Shown piece by piece: positions 1-11,400 of a stretch of DNA of 64,000 nt. Each line of letters opens with the position of its first letter. Within the stretch, counting starts at the first letter, position 1. The notes beneath the pieces were generated by a model. The model did no database searches. It worked only from the letters and a program-made list of their open reading frames with translations, and was not told the DNA's origin. The DNA is taken from assembly GCF_964199755.1 (NCBI RefSeq), contig NC_133898.1, forward strand, positions 131,922,553 through 131,986,552, given 5' to 3'. Both the position numbers and the translations under genes were made by a program. Source of the stretch: Larus michahellis (lineage: Eukaryota > Chordata > Aves > Charadriiformes > Laridae).

Positions 1-65
1 CTCGCCGGGCGGGGGGGGTCCCAGGCGGCCCCGGGGGGGGGGGTGTGGGGGGGGTGCGTACTCAC

Positions 66-3000
66 CTGCCCACCAGCAGCTCGAAGGCCAGGATGCCCAG
101 CATCCAGAAGTCGACGGCGAAGTCGTGGCCCTCCTGGCGCAGCATCTCGGGCGCCAGGTACTCGGGGGTCCCGCAGAAGGAGAAGCTCTTCTCCCCCCGC
201 CCCAGCTCCTTGGCGAAGCCGAAGTCCACCTGCGCCCGCCGGCGCCGTCAGCCAGCGCAGACCCCCCCCCCCGCCCCCCACCTCGACCCCCGCTGCCCCC
301 TCCCTGGGCTGCCGCCACGGTACCAGCTTGACGTAGCCGCGCCGGTCCAGCATGAGGTTCTCGGGCTTCAGGTCGCGGTAGACGATGCCGCGTCCGTGCA
401 GGTACTCGAGGGCCTCCACCACGCAGGCGCAGCAGAACACGGCCAGCGGCTCCTCAAAGCAGCGCCTGCACGGCAGGGACACGCGGCTGCATGGCACGGC
501 ATGGCACGGCATGGCACGGCGTGGCACGGCACGGCACGGCATGGCACGGCCATCCACCCCCGCGCTCGCCGCCGGCCCCCCCACCTCTCGCGCAGCTTGG
601 TCCACAGCTCGCCGCCCTGGCAGAACTCCAGCAGCAGGTAGACGTGTTGCCCGTCCCGGAACGTGCCGAAAAACCTGCCGGCAAAGGGGGGTCGGCGGGA
701 CCCCGGCACTGCCCCCACCCTGGCGCTGCCCCCCCACCGCCCCCCGCCCCGCTCTCACCCCACGATGAAGGGGCTGCGGCTGCCCGCCAGCACCCGCCGC
801 TCGGTGCGCACGTGCTCCTGCTGCCGCGTCCGCACCACCCAGTCCTTGCGGATCCGCTTCAGCGCGAAGAGACGCTCCCGGCACCGCACCTGGGCGCGGG
901 CAGCCATGGGCACCCGGACGGGCGCCGGGATGGGCGCCGGTGGCCGCGGCAGGGGAAGGTTGGGGGCCGGGGGCCGGCTCTCACCAGCTCGACGCAGCCG
1001 AAGCCGCCGGTGCCCAGGACGACGCGCTGGCCCTGCCGCTGCCCCTCCTCGTAGCGCACGGCCACCAGGTCCTCCAGCCGCGCGGGCGCCGGGGGCTGCC
1101 GCAGGCTCGGGGACCCCCAGCCCCTGCGGGTGCGGACCACAGCCCTGCAGCTCCCACCCCGGCGCCGGGGGGCTGCCGACCCCCAACCCTGCCCAGGGCC
1201 CCCCCAGCTCCCAGGGACAGAGACGGGTCCGACCTCACGGACCCACCAGTACCGGGCTGGAGCCATGAGGCTGGGCCACGGGGACACTGCAGCACCCAGA
1301 GGGACAGCAGGGACCCCGTGTCACCCAGACTGACCCTGGGGACCCCCAAACAGGGCGACTCGGTTGACTTGGTCGACTTCGTCTGTCCCCCTCCACTGCC
1401 AACCCACGGCCATGCCTTGGGGGCCAGGAGCCAGGACTCATCCCATCCCCATCCTCATCCCATCCCCATCCCATCCTCTCCCCATCCCCATCCCATCCTC
1501 GTCCCATCCCATTACAACCCATCCCCATAACCATCCCATCCCCATCCTCATCCCATCCCATCCCCATCCCATCCCCATCCCCATCCTCATCCCATCCCCA
1601 TCCTCATCCCCATCCCCATCCTCATCCCATCCCATCCCATCCCCATCCCCATCCCCATCATCATCCTCATCCCATCCCAACCCATCCCCATCCCAATCCC
1701 CATCCCATTCCAACCCATCCCCATCCCCATCCCATCCCATCCCCATCCCCATCCTCATCCCCATCCCATCCCATCCCATCCCCATCCCCATCATCATCCT
1801 CACCCCATCCCAACCCATCCTGTCCCATCCCCACCCCATCCCACACTCACTGCTCTGGCTCCTCGGGTCCTGGTCCCTCCGTCTCTGTCGTGTCTCTGGG
1901 GTGGGCAGGAGCCGGGGGTGTGGGGGCAGTGGGGCAGCCCCCACTCAGCCCCGAGCACCCCACAGCCCCCTCCCCACAGCCCCCTCCCCACAGCCCCCAG
2001 GGATGGCGCGGGGGCCTCAGGAACCCAGCCCCATGTGTGGGGCCAGGACGGAGCTGCCTTGGCAGGGGGGGTCCATGGGCGGGGTCACCTTGCGTGGGGC
2101 CCTGCCGGAGTGAGCAGCTGTGGGGCTGGGGGGGGGGGGGGCGGGAGAGTGCCCGGGATGGGCCCTCCCACCCCCCACAGAGCCCAGCACCCGCTCGGGG
2201 CCACGGCACAGGCACCCCCACCCCAGACACCCCCATCTCCCTGCCCCCCATCCCCCCCCCGGGGGGTCTCCCGGGGGCTCCCCACGGAGCCGAGCGCTGC
2301 CCGGAGGTCCGTGAGGGGTTGGGGGGTCCCGGGGGGGTCCTGGGGACACTCACGGCTCCGGGAGCTGCCGGGGGCAGAAGGGGCTGATCTCAAGGAAGTC
2401 GCTGTGGGGCAGAGGGGAGTCAGTGGGGTGGGGGGGTCCGGCAGGGCCGGGGGGAGATGGGACACGGGGGACACCCACTCCTTGGCCACGGTGACGCAGG
2501 TGACGTGTCCCTGGGCCTGGCACGACGCCGTCCGGCGGCTGTTCCTGCGAAGAGGGGGGGTCACGGGGGGGGGGGGCGGGGAGAGATGGGGGGTGTATGG
2601 AGAGGGGGGAGCATGGCGGGGTGCAACGGGGGGGGAGAGGTGCATGGGGCGCTGGCGCAGGTGAGGGGGCACGGGCCCCATCCTGTCACTGGAGGGGAGG
2701 GGGGTCACTGCGGGGGGGGGTCACTGCAAGGGGGGGGGTGTCACTTCGGTGGGGGTCATTGCGGGGGGGTGTGTCACTGCGGGGGGGGTCACTGCAAGGG
2801 GGGGGTGTCACTTCGGTGGGGGTCATTGCGGGGGGGGTCACTGCAGGGGGGGGTCACTGCAAGGGGGGGGGTGTCACTTCGGTGGGGGTCATTGCGGGGG
2901 GGTGTGTCACTGCGGGGGGGGGGCAGTGCAAGGGGGTTACTGCGGGGGGGGTGGTCAGTTTGGGGGGGTCACTGCAGAAGGGGGGTCACTGCGGGGGGTA

Positions 3001-5730
3001 TGTCACTTCGGGGGGGGGAGGGTGTCACTGCGGGGGGGGTGTCACTGTGGAGGGGTCACTGCGGGGGGGGGGGGAGTCACTGCAGGGCCGTCCCGGTGTC
3101 CCTGGAGCTGTGTGGGGGGGGTGGGGGGGTCGGTGTCCCTGGGGGCCTGGTGTCCATGGAGGGGGGTGTGTGTGTGGGGGGGGGTGTCGGGGGGTGGGGG
3201 GGCCACCTACGTCATCAGCGAGAGCTCCCCGAAATGCTGCCCGGCGCCCAGGACGCGGATCAGCTTCTGCTGCCCCCCCGCCCGCTGGGTCACTCGCACC
3301 TGCGGGGGGGTGGGGGGGTCAGCAGCGGGACCCGGGGGTGGGGAGGGGTCGGGGGGTCGGGGGTGGGGGGGGGGGGGCCGCACCCACCTCTCCCTTCAGG
3401 ATGATGTAGAAGTTTTCCCCCTCGTCCCCTTCGCGGATGATGACGTCACCGGGCGCGAAGGTGCACTGCGGGGGGGGGGGGGGGCTGGGGTAGGAGCAGG
3501 GCGGGGGGGCAGGGAGAACCCCTCAAACCCCCCCAGGCCCCCCCCCCCGGGGGGTGTCCCGGCCGTCCTGGGACGGCCGGGACACCCCCCGGGGGAGGGG
3601 GCCTGGGGGGGGGTCGTGCGCCCACCCACCTCCTCCATGGCGTCCAGCAGCTTGTGGAGGTGCCGCTCCGAGAGCTCCCGCAGCCACGGCACCCTGGGGA
3701 CGGGGACAGACGGGCTGCACCCCCTGCGCCCTGCCTGCGCCCTGCCTGCGCCCTGCCCTGCCTGCGCTCCTGGAGCCCAGCGCAGCCGTCGGACAGGGGT
3801 GGGGAAAGGGATTGGGAATGGGGACGGGGATGGGGATGAGCACGGGAAGGGGGGAACAGTCAGGGACAGGGACTGGGATGGGCAGGGGGACGGGGGTGAG
3901 GTGAGATTGGAACGGGGACGGGGATGGGGGTGGCCATGGGGACAGGGACTGGGAAGAGATGAGATGGGAACGGGGACAGGGACGGGGATGGGGATGAGCA
4001 CAGCAAGGGGGATGAGACAGGGACAGGGATGGGATGGGGACAGGGACAGGGTAGAGATGAGATGAGATGGGAATGGGAATGGGAAAGGGGACAGGGACAA
4101 GGATGGGATGGGGACAGGGATGGGGATGGGGATGGGGATGGGGACAGGGAAGAGATGAGATGGGAATGGGAATGGGGATGGGGACAGGGATGAGGTGAGA
4201 TTGGAATGGGGATGGGGATGGGGATGGCCATGGGGTCAGGGACTGGGAAGAGATGAGATGGGAATGGGGACAGGGATGGGGATGGGGACAGGAAGGGGGA
4301 TGAGACGGGGACAGGGACAGGGATGGGATGGGGACAGGGACAGTGTAGAGATGAGATGAGATGGGAATGGGAATGGGGACAGGGACCACGATGGGATGGG
4401 GACAGGGACGGGAATTGGGACGGGGATGGGGCTGCTGAGACAGGGCGGGGACTGGGAGGGGGCCCTGCAGGTGGGGGGCTGACAGGAGGGGCCGGCGCTC
4501 CCCGGGTTGGGGGGGTGGTGTCAGGGTGTGGGGCTGGGTGGTTGCCGTGGGGCCAGGCCCCACTCACGTCCGCAGGGAGCCCAGGAGCTCGGCTCGCCGC
4601 TGCTTGGCGTGGCTGGTGGCCATGGCTCGGTACCGCTGCCGGTCGATGGCCCAGAGGCGCACGGGGCCGAGTGCTGTGGCAGAGGGGGGTCAGCGGGGGG
4701 GGGGACGGGACCGGGGGTGACACGGGCCCCGGGGGGGGGGCGGGGGGGTGGGGGGGGGGCTCACCCTGCACGGTGGCCGTGCGCCTGCAGTGGTAGAGGA
4801 TGGCCAGCTCCCCGAAGACGTCCCCCGGGCCCAGCGTGCGGAGCTGCTGGCCGTGCTGGCTCACGCTCAGCTGGCCCTCTGCCGAGACACGGCGCCACGC
4901 ACACGCGTGGCCATGCATGCACGTATGCACACGCACACGCACGCACACGCGCAGGTGCACGCGCGGGGCTGCCCTGCAGCGGGCGGCCTCACACGCGCAC
5001 ACGGGGGGGGGGCGCATCCCCTGCCATGGGTGCACGCGTGCGTGGGTGCGCGCGGGCACGCGCGTGTGCCGCAGCCTGGCACGCAGGGGCACGGGCGTGT
5101 GCCGCGACCCCCCAGCCAGAGGCACACAGGTGTTCTGCGGCCCAACGCGCACAGGTGCACGCAGGCACACGCGTGTGCCGCAGCCCGGCACGTGGTGGAC
5201 GAGGCCTCCCCGGTGCACAGCCCCCACCCGGTGACACCCCCCCCCCCCCCCCCCCCCCGCCCCGCGCCCCCACCTGCCACGATGTACATGGCGGTGCCCT
5301 CGTCGCCCTCGGCCAGCACGGTGTCACCGGGGCCGTGCCGGACCGGGGCCAGGCTCCGGGCCAGCGCCTCGGGGCAGCCCTCGCCCAGCCGCCGCAGGAA
5401 CTGGCTGCGTCCCACCGCCTCCGCGATCAGCTCCCGGTCCCTGAGGAGGGGGCACGGGGCGGGGGGGGGGCACGGCTAGGGCAGCACCGGCCGCCCCCCG
5501 CACCCCCGCCCCGGGATCCCCCCCCCCCGCCCCGGTCCCCGGCGGTACCTGCGGGACGTGGGGCTGCCGGGCAGGCGGAGCGCGGCGTCGCTGGGCAGGG
5601 GCTCGGGGACGATGGCGGGGGCCCGGCTGTGCCGGCGGCCGGGGGGCTGCTCGGCCGCGCCCCCCCGCTCCACGCTGCTCAGGAAGGTCCGCTCCTCCCG
5701 CAGCCGCAGCTCCCGCAGCCGCTCGTCCAT
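66..5730 (-). CDS. cGMP-dependent protein kinase, third-paralogue type (partial, 3' end beyond left edge)
   Basis: Serine/threonine kinase activated by cGMP. Coding exons on the minus strand: 5549-5730, 5274-5440, 4765-4878, 4568-4673, 3630-3693, 3388-3465, 3211-3299, 2479-2544, 2354-2401, 985-1123, 759-889, 585-674, 324-465 and 66-229; all phases join. About 526 residues are visible of the usual ~670-760. Order: short N-terminal helix ([17 protein letters not shown]), CNB-A with [20 protein letters not shown] with FGELSLMT then RRTAS, and a kinase domain with [16 protein letters not shown] (catalytic Lys), [14 protein letters not shown] and [10 protein letters not shown]. The Thr of both RTA motifs, linked to cGMP preference, is present. 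The start is the first Met of the first coding exon, just after an acceptor. A non-coding 5' exon probably ends at a donor near 6251. It resembles PRKG1 and PRKG2 but differs throughout, so I read it as a third PKG (compare fish prkg3), not as either. The PKG assignment is firm; the paralogue is inferred. Confidence 0.9.
493..550. repeat. CATGGCACGG-type short tandem repeat
   Basis: About five to six copies of a roughly 10-bp unit, alternating CATGGCACGG with variants, lie in the intron between kinase exons 324-465 and 585-674. It accounts for several overlapping spurious open frames here. Confidence 0.85.
1439..1850. repeat. (CATCCC)n hexamer array
   Basis: About 410 bp of CATCCC and CATCCTCATCCC units, pure pyrimidine apart from regular A, in the kinase-gene intron between exons 985-1123 and 2354-2401. 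Because the gene runs on the minus strand, the pre-mRNA carries GGGATG repeats here. All frames stay open, so the long open frames over it are artefacts. Confidence 0.95.
2695..3090. repeat. G-rich minisatellite, ~66-bp unit
   Basis: Runs of 6-10 G separated by TCACTGC, TCATTGC or TCACTTCGGT. The segment containing CTTCGGTGGGGGTCATTG recurs near 2744, 2811 and 2877, giving a unit of about 66 bp, with shorter sub-units around it. It lies in the kinase intron just downstream (minus strand) of exon 3211-3299. Confidence 0.9.
3533..3608. repeat. Fold-back palindrome in kinase intron
   Basis: Perfect 24-bp inverted arms at 3545-3568 and 3571-3594 with a 2-nt spacer (TG). Imperfect pairing of the flanking C and G runs extends it to about 3533-3608. 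It lies between exons 3388-3465 and 3630-3693. Confidence 0.95.
3790..4440. repeat. (GGGATG/GGGACA)n hexamer array
   Basis: About 650 bp of GGGATGGGGATG and GGGACAGGGA units with GAGATGAGATGGGAA interruptions on the plus strand. It sits in the intron between kinase exons 3630-3693 and 4568-4673. It is the approximate reverse complement of the array at 1439-1850, so the two are complementary in the same transcript. Confidence 0.95.
4890..5215. repeat. CA/GC-rich cryptic repeat (ACACGCGCAC-type)
   Basis: Irregular runs of CACACGCAC, GCGTGTGCCGCAGC and similar words, with the phrase GCGTGTGCCGC repeated several times. It lies in the intron between kinase exons 4765-4878 and 5274-5440. No coding content is seen. 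Confidence 0.75.
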
Positions 5731-6379
5731 CCCCGCGCCCTGGGGGGGTGGGAGGCGGGCAGGGCGGCATCACTCCCCACCCCGCCCGGGACCCCCCCGC
5801 CCCCGAACAGCCCCCGGGGCAGAGGGGGGGATAGTCCCCGCTGTGGGGGGGGGGGGTCCCGCCGCGGTGCTGCCGGCCCTGAGTCGGCCCGGGTGGGCTC
5901 GGGGACACCCAGCGCCCTGTGACTGCGGGCGCCCGCCCCCCCCCCCGCCCCCGTACCCCACGTCCCGGCTGCGGGGGCAGCGCGGCGGGAGCGGGCTGGG
6001 GGTCCCGGGGGGGGTCCCGGCCCCAAGCGGGGTCTGTCCCGGCCGAGGGCTCCCACGGGCGCCGCGCCCGGGCGCTCCCCGCTCCAAGCAAAGGTTGTGC
6101 CGCCGGCACCGGGAAGCGCGGGGGGGCCCCGCCGCAGCCCCCGGCCCGGGGCGCGGGGCGGGTGGGTGAGGACACGGTGACCCGAACCGGGCGCCCCGCG
6201 CCGGCGCCGGGGGCTCAGCCCCGCTCCCCCCAGCCCGCACCGGGCCCTACCTGAGCCGCCGCTGCCGCTCCGCCGCGCCCCGGCCCCGCGCCCCCGCCCG
6301 CGCCCGTCACACATTAACCGGCCCCGCGGCGCGCCCAGGGCTGCCCCGGCCCCGCGCCCTGCACCTGCCCGCGCCCGGC

Positions 6380-8330
6380 CCCGCACCCCGAGCGGACGCG
6401 GCACGTACCCCGACCTGCGCGCAAAATTACGCCCCAACCTGCACCCAAACCTGCGCCGTGAACATACGCCCAGACCCCAACCCCGACCTGCCCCCAGACC
6501 CCCACCTGACACCTGCAACCCAAACTTAACCGTAACCCGCACCCGACTGATACCCAGAGCGGCACCCAGACCTGCACTCAAGTGCACCCCAACACCCACC
6601 CAGACCCGCACCCCGACCCACACCCGGACCTGCACCCCGAGTGAACACGGCATGTACCCGGACCTGCAACCAGAATTCCACCCCAACCTGCGCCCTAAAC
6701 ATGCACCCACACCCCGAACCCAACCCGCACCCCAACCTGCACCCCCAGCGAACCGCAGCGTGTACCTGCTTCCACCCCGACCTGCGCCCGGAACTGCAAC
6801 CAAAATTCCACCTCCACCACCACCCAAACATGCATCCCAAACTGTGCCTTAAACCCGCACCCCGAGCTGAACGCAGACCCGCAGCCTGAGTGCACCCCGA
6901 CCAAACACAGCACGTACCCCGGCCTGCACCGAGAACTGCGACCAAACCCGCAACCCAAATGCCACCCTGATCTGCACCCAAAACTGCACCCCAACCTGCA
7001 CCCTGACCCCCCGCCCTGACCCACACCAGAGCTGCACCCCAAACCTAACCTTAAAGGTGCACCCTGACCTGTACCCACATCTGCACCCCAACCGGCAACC
7101 ATCCTTAACCCTGACCTGCACCCCAACCTGACCCCCCCCAACTGCACCCCAGTGTGTACCCGACCTGCACCCAAATCCGTACCCACAACTGCACCCCGAC
7201 CTCTTCCCAACCCACACCCCAAATTTAACCTTAAACATGCACCCTGACCTATACCCACACCCGAACCACAACCTGCACCCCGGCCTGCACCGATCCTTAA
7301 CCCTGACCTGCACCCACAGCTGCACCCCAAACCGCACCCCGACCTTCACCCAACCTGACCCCCACCTGCACCCCATGTGCCGCCAGACCTGCACCCCAAC
7401 ATGTACCCAACCTGCACCCAAATCTGCACCCACAACTGCACCCCGACCTGCACCCACACCCCAACGCTGACCCGCACCCCGACCTCTTCCCAGTCTTCAC
7501 CCCCACGTGCACCCCAAACTTAACCTTAAACACCCACCCCGACATATGCCCACACCTAAACGCAGACCTGCACCCCAAATTGCACCCCAGCCTGCACCAA
7601 TCCTTAACCCTGACCTGCACCCCAACATGTACCCGACCTGCACCCGAGTCTTCACCCAGACCAGCACCCCGACCTGCACCCACACCCCAACACCGACCTG
7701 CACCCCGGCCTCTTCCCAACCTGCACCCCAAACTTAACCTTAGACACCCACCCTGACCCGCCCCCACCACCTGCACCCCAACCTGCGCTGAAATCTGCAC
7801 CCAAATGTGAACCCAACCCTATGCTCCAGCCTGACCCCCACCTGCCCCCACACCTGCCCCCAAACTTAACCTTAACGTGCACCCCGACCTGCGCCTCCGC
7901 TTGCACCCAGGCCCGTGTGCGGACCTGCCCCCCAGCACGGACCCAACCTGCACCCGAACCTGCGCCCCGAGAGAGCCCCGTCCTGCGCCCACACCCCAAC
8001 ACCGACCTGCACCCCGACCTGTTCCCGATTTGCACCCCCACCTGCGCCCCCACCTGCACCCCAAACCACATCCCGACCCGCACCCCAACACGCACCTGAC
8101 CCGCGCCCCGAGTGAACCCCCGACCTGCGCCCCGAGAGAACCACAGCACGTACCCCGACCTGCACCCACACCCCAACACCCACCCGCACCCCGACCCGCA
8201 CCCCCACCTGCATTGAGATCTGCCCCCAAACCTGCCCCCAAACTTAACACGCGCCCCGACCCGCACCCCGTCGTGCTGCCGGAGCGCACCCCGACCTGCG
8301 CTTCCCAACCCGCCCCCCAGAACAGCACCC
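6380..8330. repeat. ~1.9 kb ACCTGCACCCC minisatellite with higher-order structure
   Basis: Degenerate units of ACCTGCACCCCA or ACCCGCACCCC fill most of the space between the kinase 5' end and KHK. Longer phrases recur, such as AACTTAACCTTAA (near 7040, 7222, 7516, 7732, 7861) and ATCCTTAACCCTGACC (near 7098, 7291, 7601), which shows duplicated super-units of about 200-300 bp. Long Gly/Cys-rich open frames on the minus strand are by-products of the repeat. No gene is seen. Confidence 0.92.
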
Positions 8331-8385
8331 AAACGCGCCCCCGCGCCCCGCCCCGCCCCGCAAACCCGCCCCCGCTCCGTCGTGA

Positions 8386-8432
8386 GTGGCGGGGGCGTGG
8401 CCGGGGGCGTGGCCGGGGGCGTGGCCGCGGCG
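8386..8432 (+). promoter_or_regulatory. KHK proximal GC boxes
   Basis: Three tandem copies of GGGGGCGTGGCC lie 20-70 bp upstream of the KHK start codon. These are typical Sp/KLF sites of a TATA-less promoter. Factor identity is inferred from the motif only. Confidence 0.55.
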
Positions 8433-8453
8433 CGCGGCCGCAGGGGGCGCGGG

Positions 8454-11400
8454 ATGGCGGCGGGCGAGAAGCGCATCCTGTGCGTGGGGCTGGTGTGCCT
8501 GGACGTCATCAGCGTGGTGGAGGCCTTCCCCGCCGAGGACTCCGACACCAGGTACCGGCACGGCCCCGACACCCCCCCCGGGGCTCCCCGGTCACCCTCC
8601 CACCCCGGTCAGCACCCCCGGTCACTCCCCCCGCTGACACCCCCCGCCTCCGGTGACTTCCCCCGTGGTGCCCCCCCCCCCCACCCCGGTGAGCGCCCCC
8701 GGTTCCCCCCTGGTCCTCATCGCTGGTGCCTCCCCCGTTACCCCACCCCGGGGGTCCCCCCGGTCCCCTCCTCCGATTCCCCCCCACATGCCTCCCCCGG
8801 GGTCCCCCCCCATCCCGCGGGAACCGCCTCGGTGCCCCCTGGTGACCCCCCGGTTCCTACCTTGTTGCCCCCCCCCGGGGCTCCCCCCGGTCCCCCCTCA
8901 GCCACCCCCGGTGCCCCCACCCCGTGGCCATCCCGGTGCCCAGGTCCCTCCGCGTCGCAGGTGCGTGTCGCAGCGATGGCAGCGGGGTGGCAACGCCTCC
9001 AACTCCTGCACGGTGCTGGCGCTGCTGGGAGCCCCCTGCGCCTTCATGGGCTCGCTGGCCCCCGGGCACGCCGCCGAGTAAGTGGGGTGGGGGTGGGGGG
9101 TGGGGGGTCCGGGCTAGTGGCGGGGTCCGGGGGCCACCCCGGGCCCTGATGCTGCCACCGGCCCCTCCGCGTCTCTCCCGCCGGCAGCTTCGTCCTGGAC
9201 GACCTGCGGCGCTACGGGGTGGACGCGCGCCACGCGGTGCGGCAGCCCGCCGGCCGCCTGCCCGCCTCCATCGTCATCGCCAGCACCAGCCGGGGCACCC
9301 GCACCATCCTGCACGCCGGCGGGTGCGTGCGCCCCTCACCCCGCTCTCTGTCCCCCCCCAAGTTTCATTGTGGCGGATTTCCGGCGCCGGGGGGTGGACG
9401 TGTCGCACGTGGCCTGGCAGCCCCGCGGGGACGTGCCCTGCGCCTGCTGCGTCGTCAGTGCCGCCAGCGGCTCCCGGACCATCGTGCTCTACGACACGTA
9501 AGGGCGCCAGCCCCGGCCCCAATCGCCGGTGGGCAGCGCTCGGCTGGGCCGGCCCAGGCCCACGGCCCCCTCCCTGCCCCAGCCGCCGGGGGCTGCGCCC
9601 CGCACCCCGGGGGTCTGGCAGAGGCTGTGCCGGTGCCGGCCTCGCGCTGCGCTGCCGGGGGGTCCCATGTGCCAGATTGGGTGATTCCCGTAATTCTGCA
9701 CACACAATTGCCGCCAATCGTGCCCGCAGCCCCCAATCACCCCCTGCCGCGGCCGTGATTGGCGGTGGCATCCCCGCGCGGCTGCGGGCTCGGGGGACGG
9801 ACGGACACCCCGCGCCGCACGTGGCAGCTGCCTGGTGCCGGGACAGCGCGCCCGTGGCCGTGCCGGTGCCGGTGGGCAGCCGCAGACCTCGCCCTGGCGA
9901 AGGGCCAGCCACGCTCACAGGAGCTGATGGCCGAAGGGGCCACTGGCCGCCACTGGCCATTGCTGGCCCCGCCAGCTCTGGCCTGGCCACCACCGCGCTG
10001 CCCTTTGAGTCCATCTCAGGGTCCAGATGCGCCATTATTAATAATTCACCCGGGCGGTGCCCACCCCCCCCCGCGCCGCGGGGACTTCTGCCCCGGGGCG
10101 GTGCCAAGCCCTCCGCAGCCCCTGGGCTGCCCTTCGCCCCCGGGCACCGGCTCACCCGGGCTCACCCTGCGCTGCGGTGGGGGGTCCCCCTGCCGGCTCC
10201 CGGGCACCGGGCTCAGCTGGGACACCCCCCATGATGCAGTGGGGGTCCCCCGGGCACCGGGCGCACCCCGCACTGCGGTGGGGGTGTCCCCCCGCCCCGC
10301 CTGACCCCCGCCCCGCAGGAACCTGCCCGACGTGACGGCCCGCGACTTCGAGCGGGTCGACCTCTCCCAGTACAAGTGGATCCACTGGGAGGTGAGGCCG
10401 GGGCCGGGACGCCACGGTGGGGGTTTGCGGGGCGCGGGGGACCCCCGGCGCCGGGCGGGGGTGGGTGGCGGTGCCGGTGCCAGGCGGTGTGCTGCAGGCC
10501 CGTAACGCGGGGGAGCAGGCGGCCATGGTGCGGCGGGTGGAGCGGCACAACCAGAGCCGCCCGGCCGGGGAGCGCGTCCGCATCTCGGTGGAGGTGGAGA
10601 AGCCGCGGGAGGAGCTGCTGCCGCTCATGGCGCTGGGACACGTGGTGCGGGACGGGGGCGGGGCCTCGGGGCTGCGGACCAATGAGGGGGCGTGGATTGG
10701 GGCTGGGGGCGGGGTCAGGGCCGGGCTGCCCTCTGCGGAGGGGGTGGGGCCAACGGCCAGGGGCGGGGCCAGGGACTGGGCGCGCAGCATGCGAAAGGGG
10801 CGGGGGGCGGGGCCTCCGGGGGGGTGTAAACCAATGAGGGGCGGGGATGGGGCTGGGGGCGGGGCCACGGACCGGGCGGGCAAGATATGAAGGGGCGGGG
10901 GTTGGGATTGGGGCGGGGCCAGGGAACGACGGAGGGGCGGGGACTAGGGCTGGGGGCGGAGCTAAGGGGCGGGGGCGGAGCTAAGGGGGCGGGGGGCGGG
11001 GCCGGGAGTTGGGAATCCCGGTACGGGGCGGTCGGAGCACCCGGGGGGGGGGGTGCAGGGTTTGGGGCCGGGGGGGGGGGGGGGAGGGGGGCGCAGTTGG
11101 GGTACCGGGGGGGGTGTGATGGAGGGCGGGGGGGGGGGGGGGCAGAGCCCGTGCAGGGGCAGAGCAGTGCATGGTGGGGGCCTGGGGAGCACAGTCGGGG
11201 TACGGGGGGTGCCGCAGTGGGGAGGAAGTGGGGGGGGATGTGGGGTGTCTGGGGGGTGTGGGGATGCGCCCCCCCCCCACCGTGCCAGCCCCTCTCCCGC
11301 AGGTGTTCATCAGCAAGGACCTGGCCCAGCACTTCGGGTACCGCTCGGCCGCCGAGGCGCTGCGGGGTCTGCGCCACCGCGTGCAGCCGGGGTAGGACAG

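Noticed and set aside
1364-2113. 249-codon Pro/Ser/His-rich open frame over the CATCCC array
   Set aside because: A hexamer repeat without stop words gives open frames in every phase, and it lies inside an intron of the opposite-strand kinase gene.
6526-8572. Several 150-300 codon Gly/Cys-rich open frames on the minus strand upstream of KHK
   Set aside because: They follow the ACCTGCACCCC repeat in several frames at once, contain only repeat-derived words, and have no splice or promoter context.
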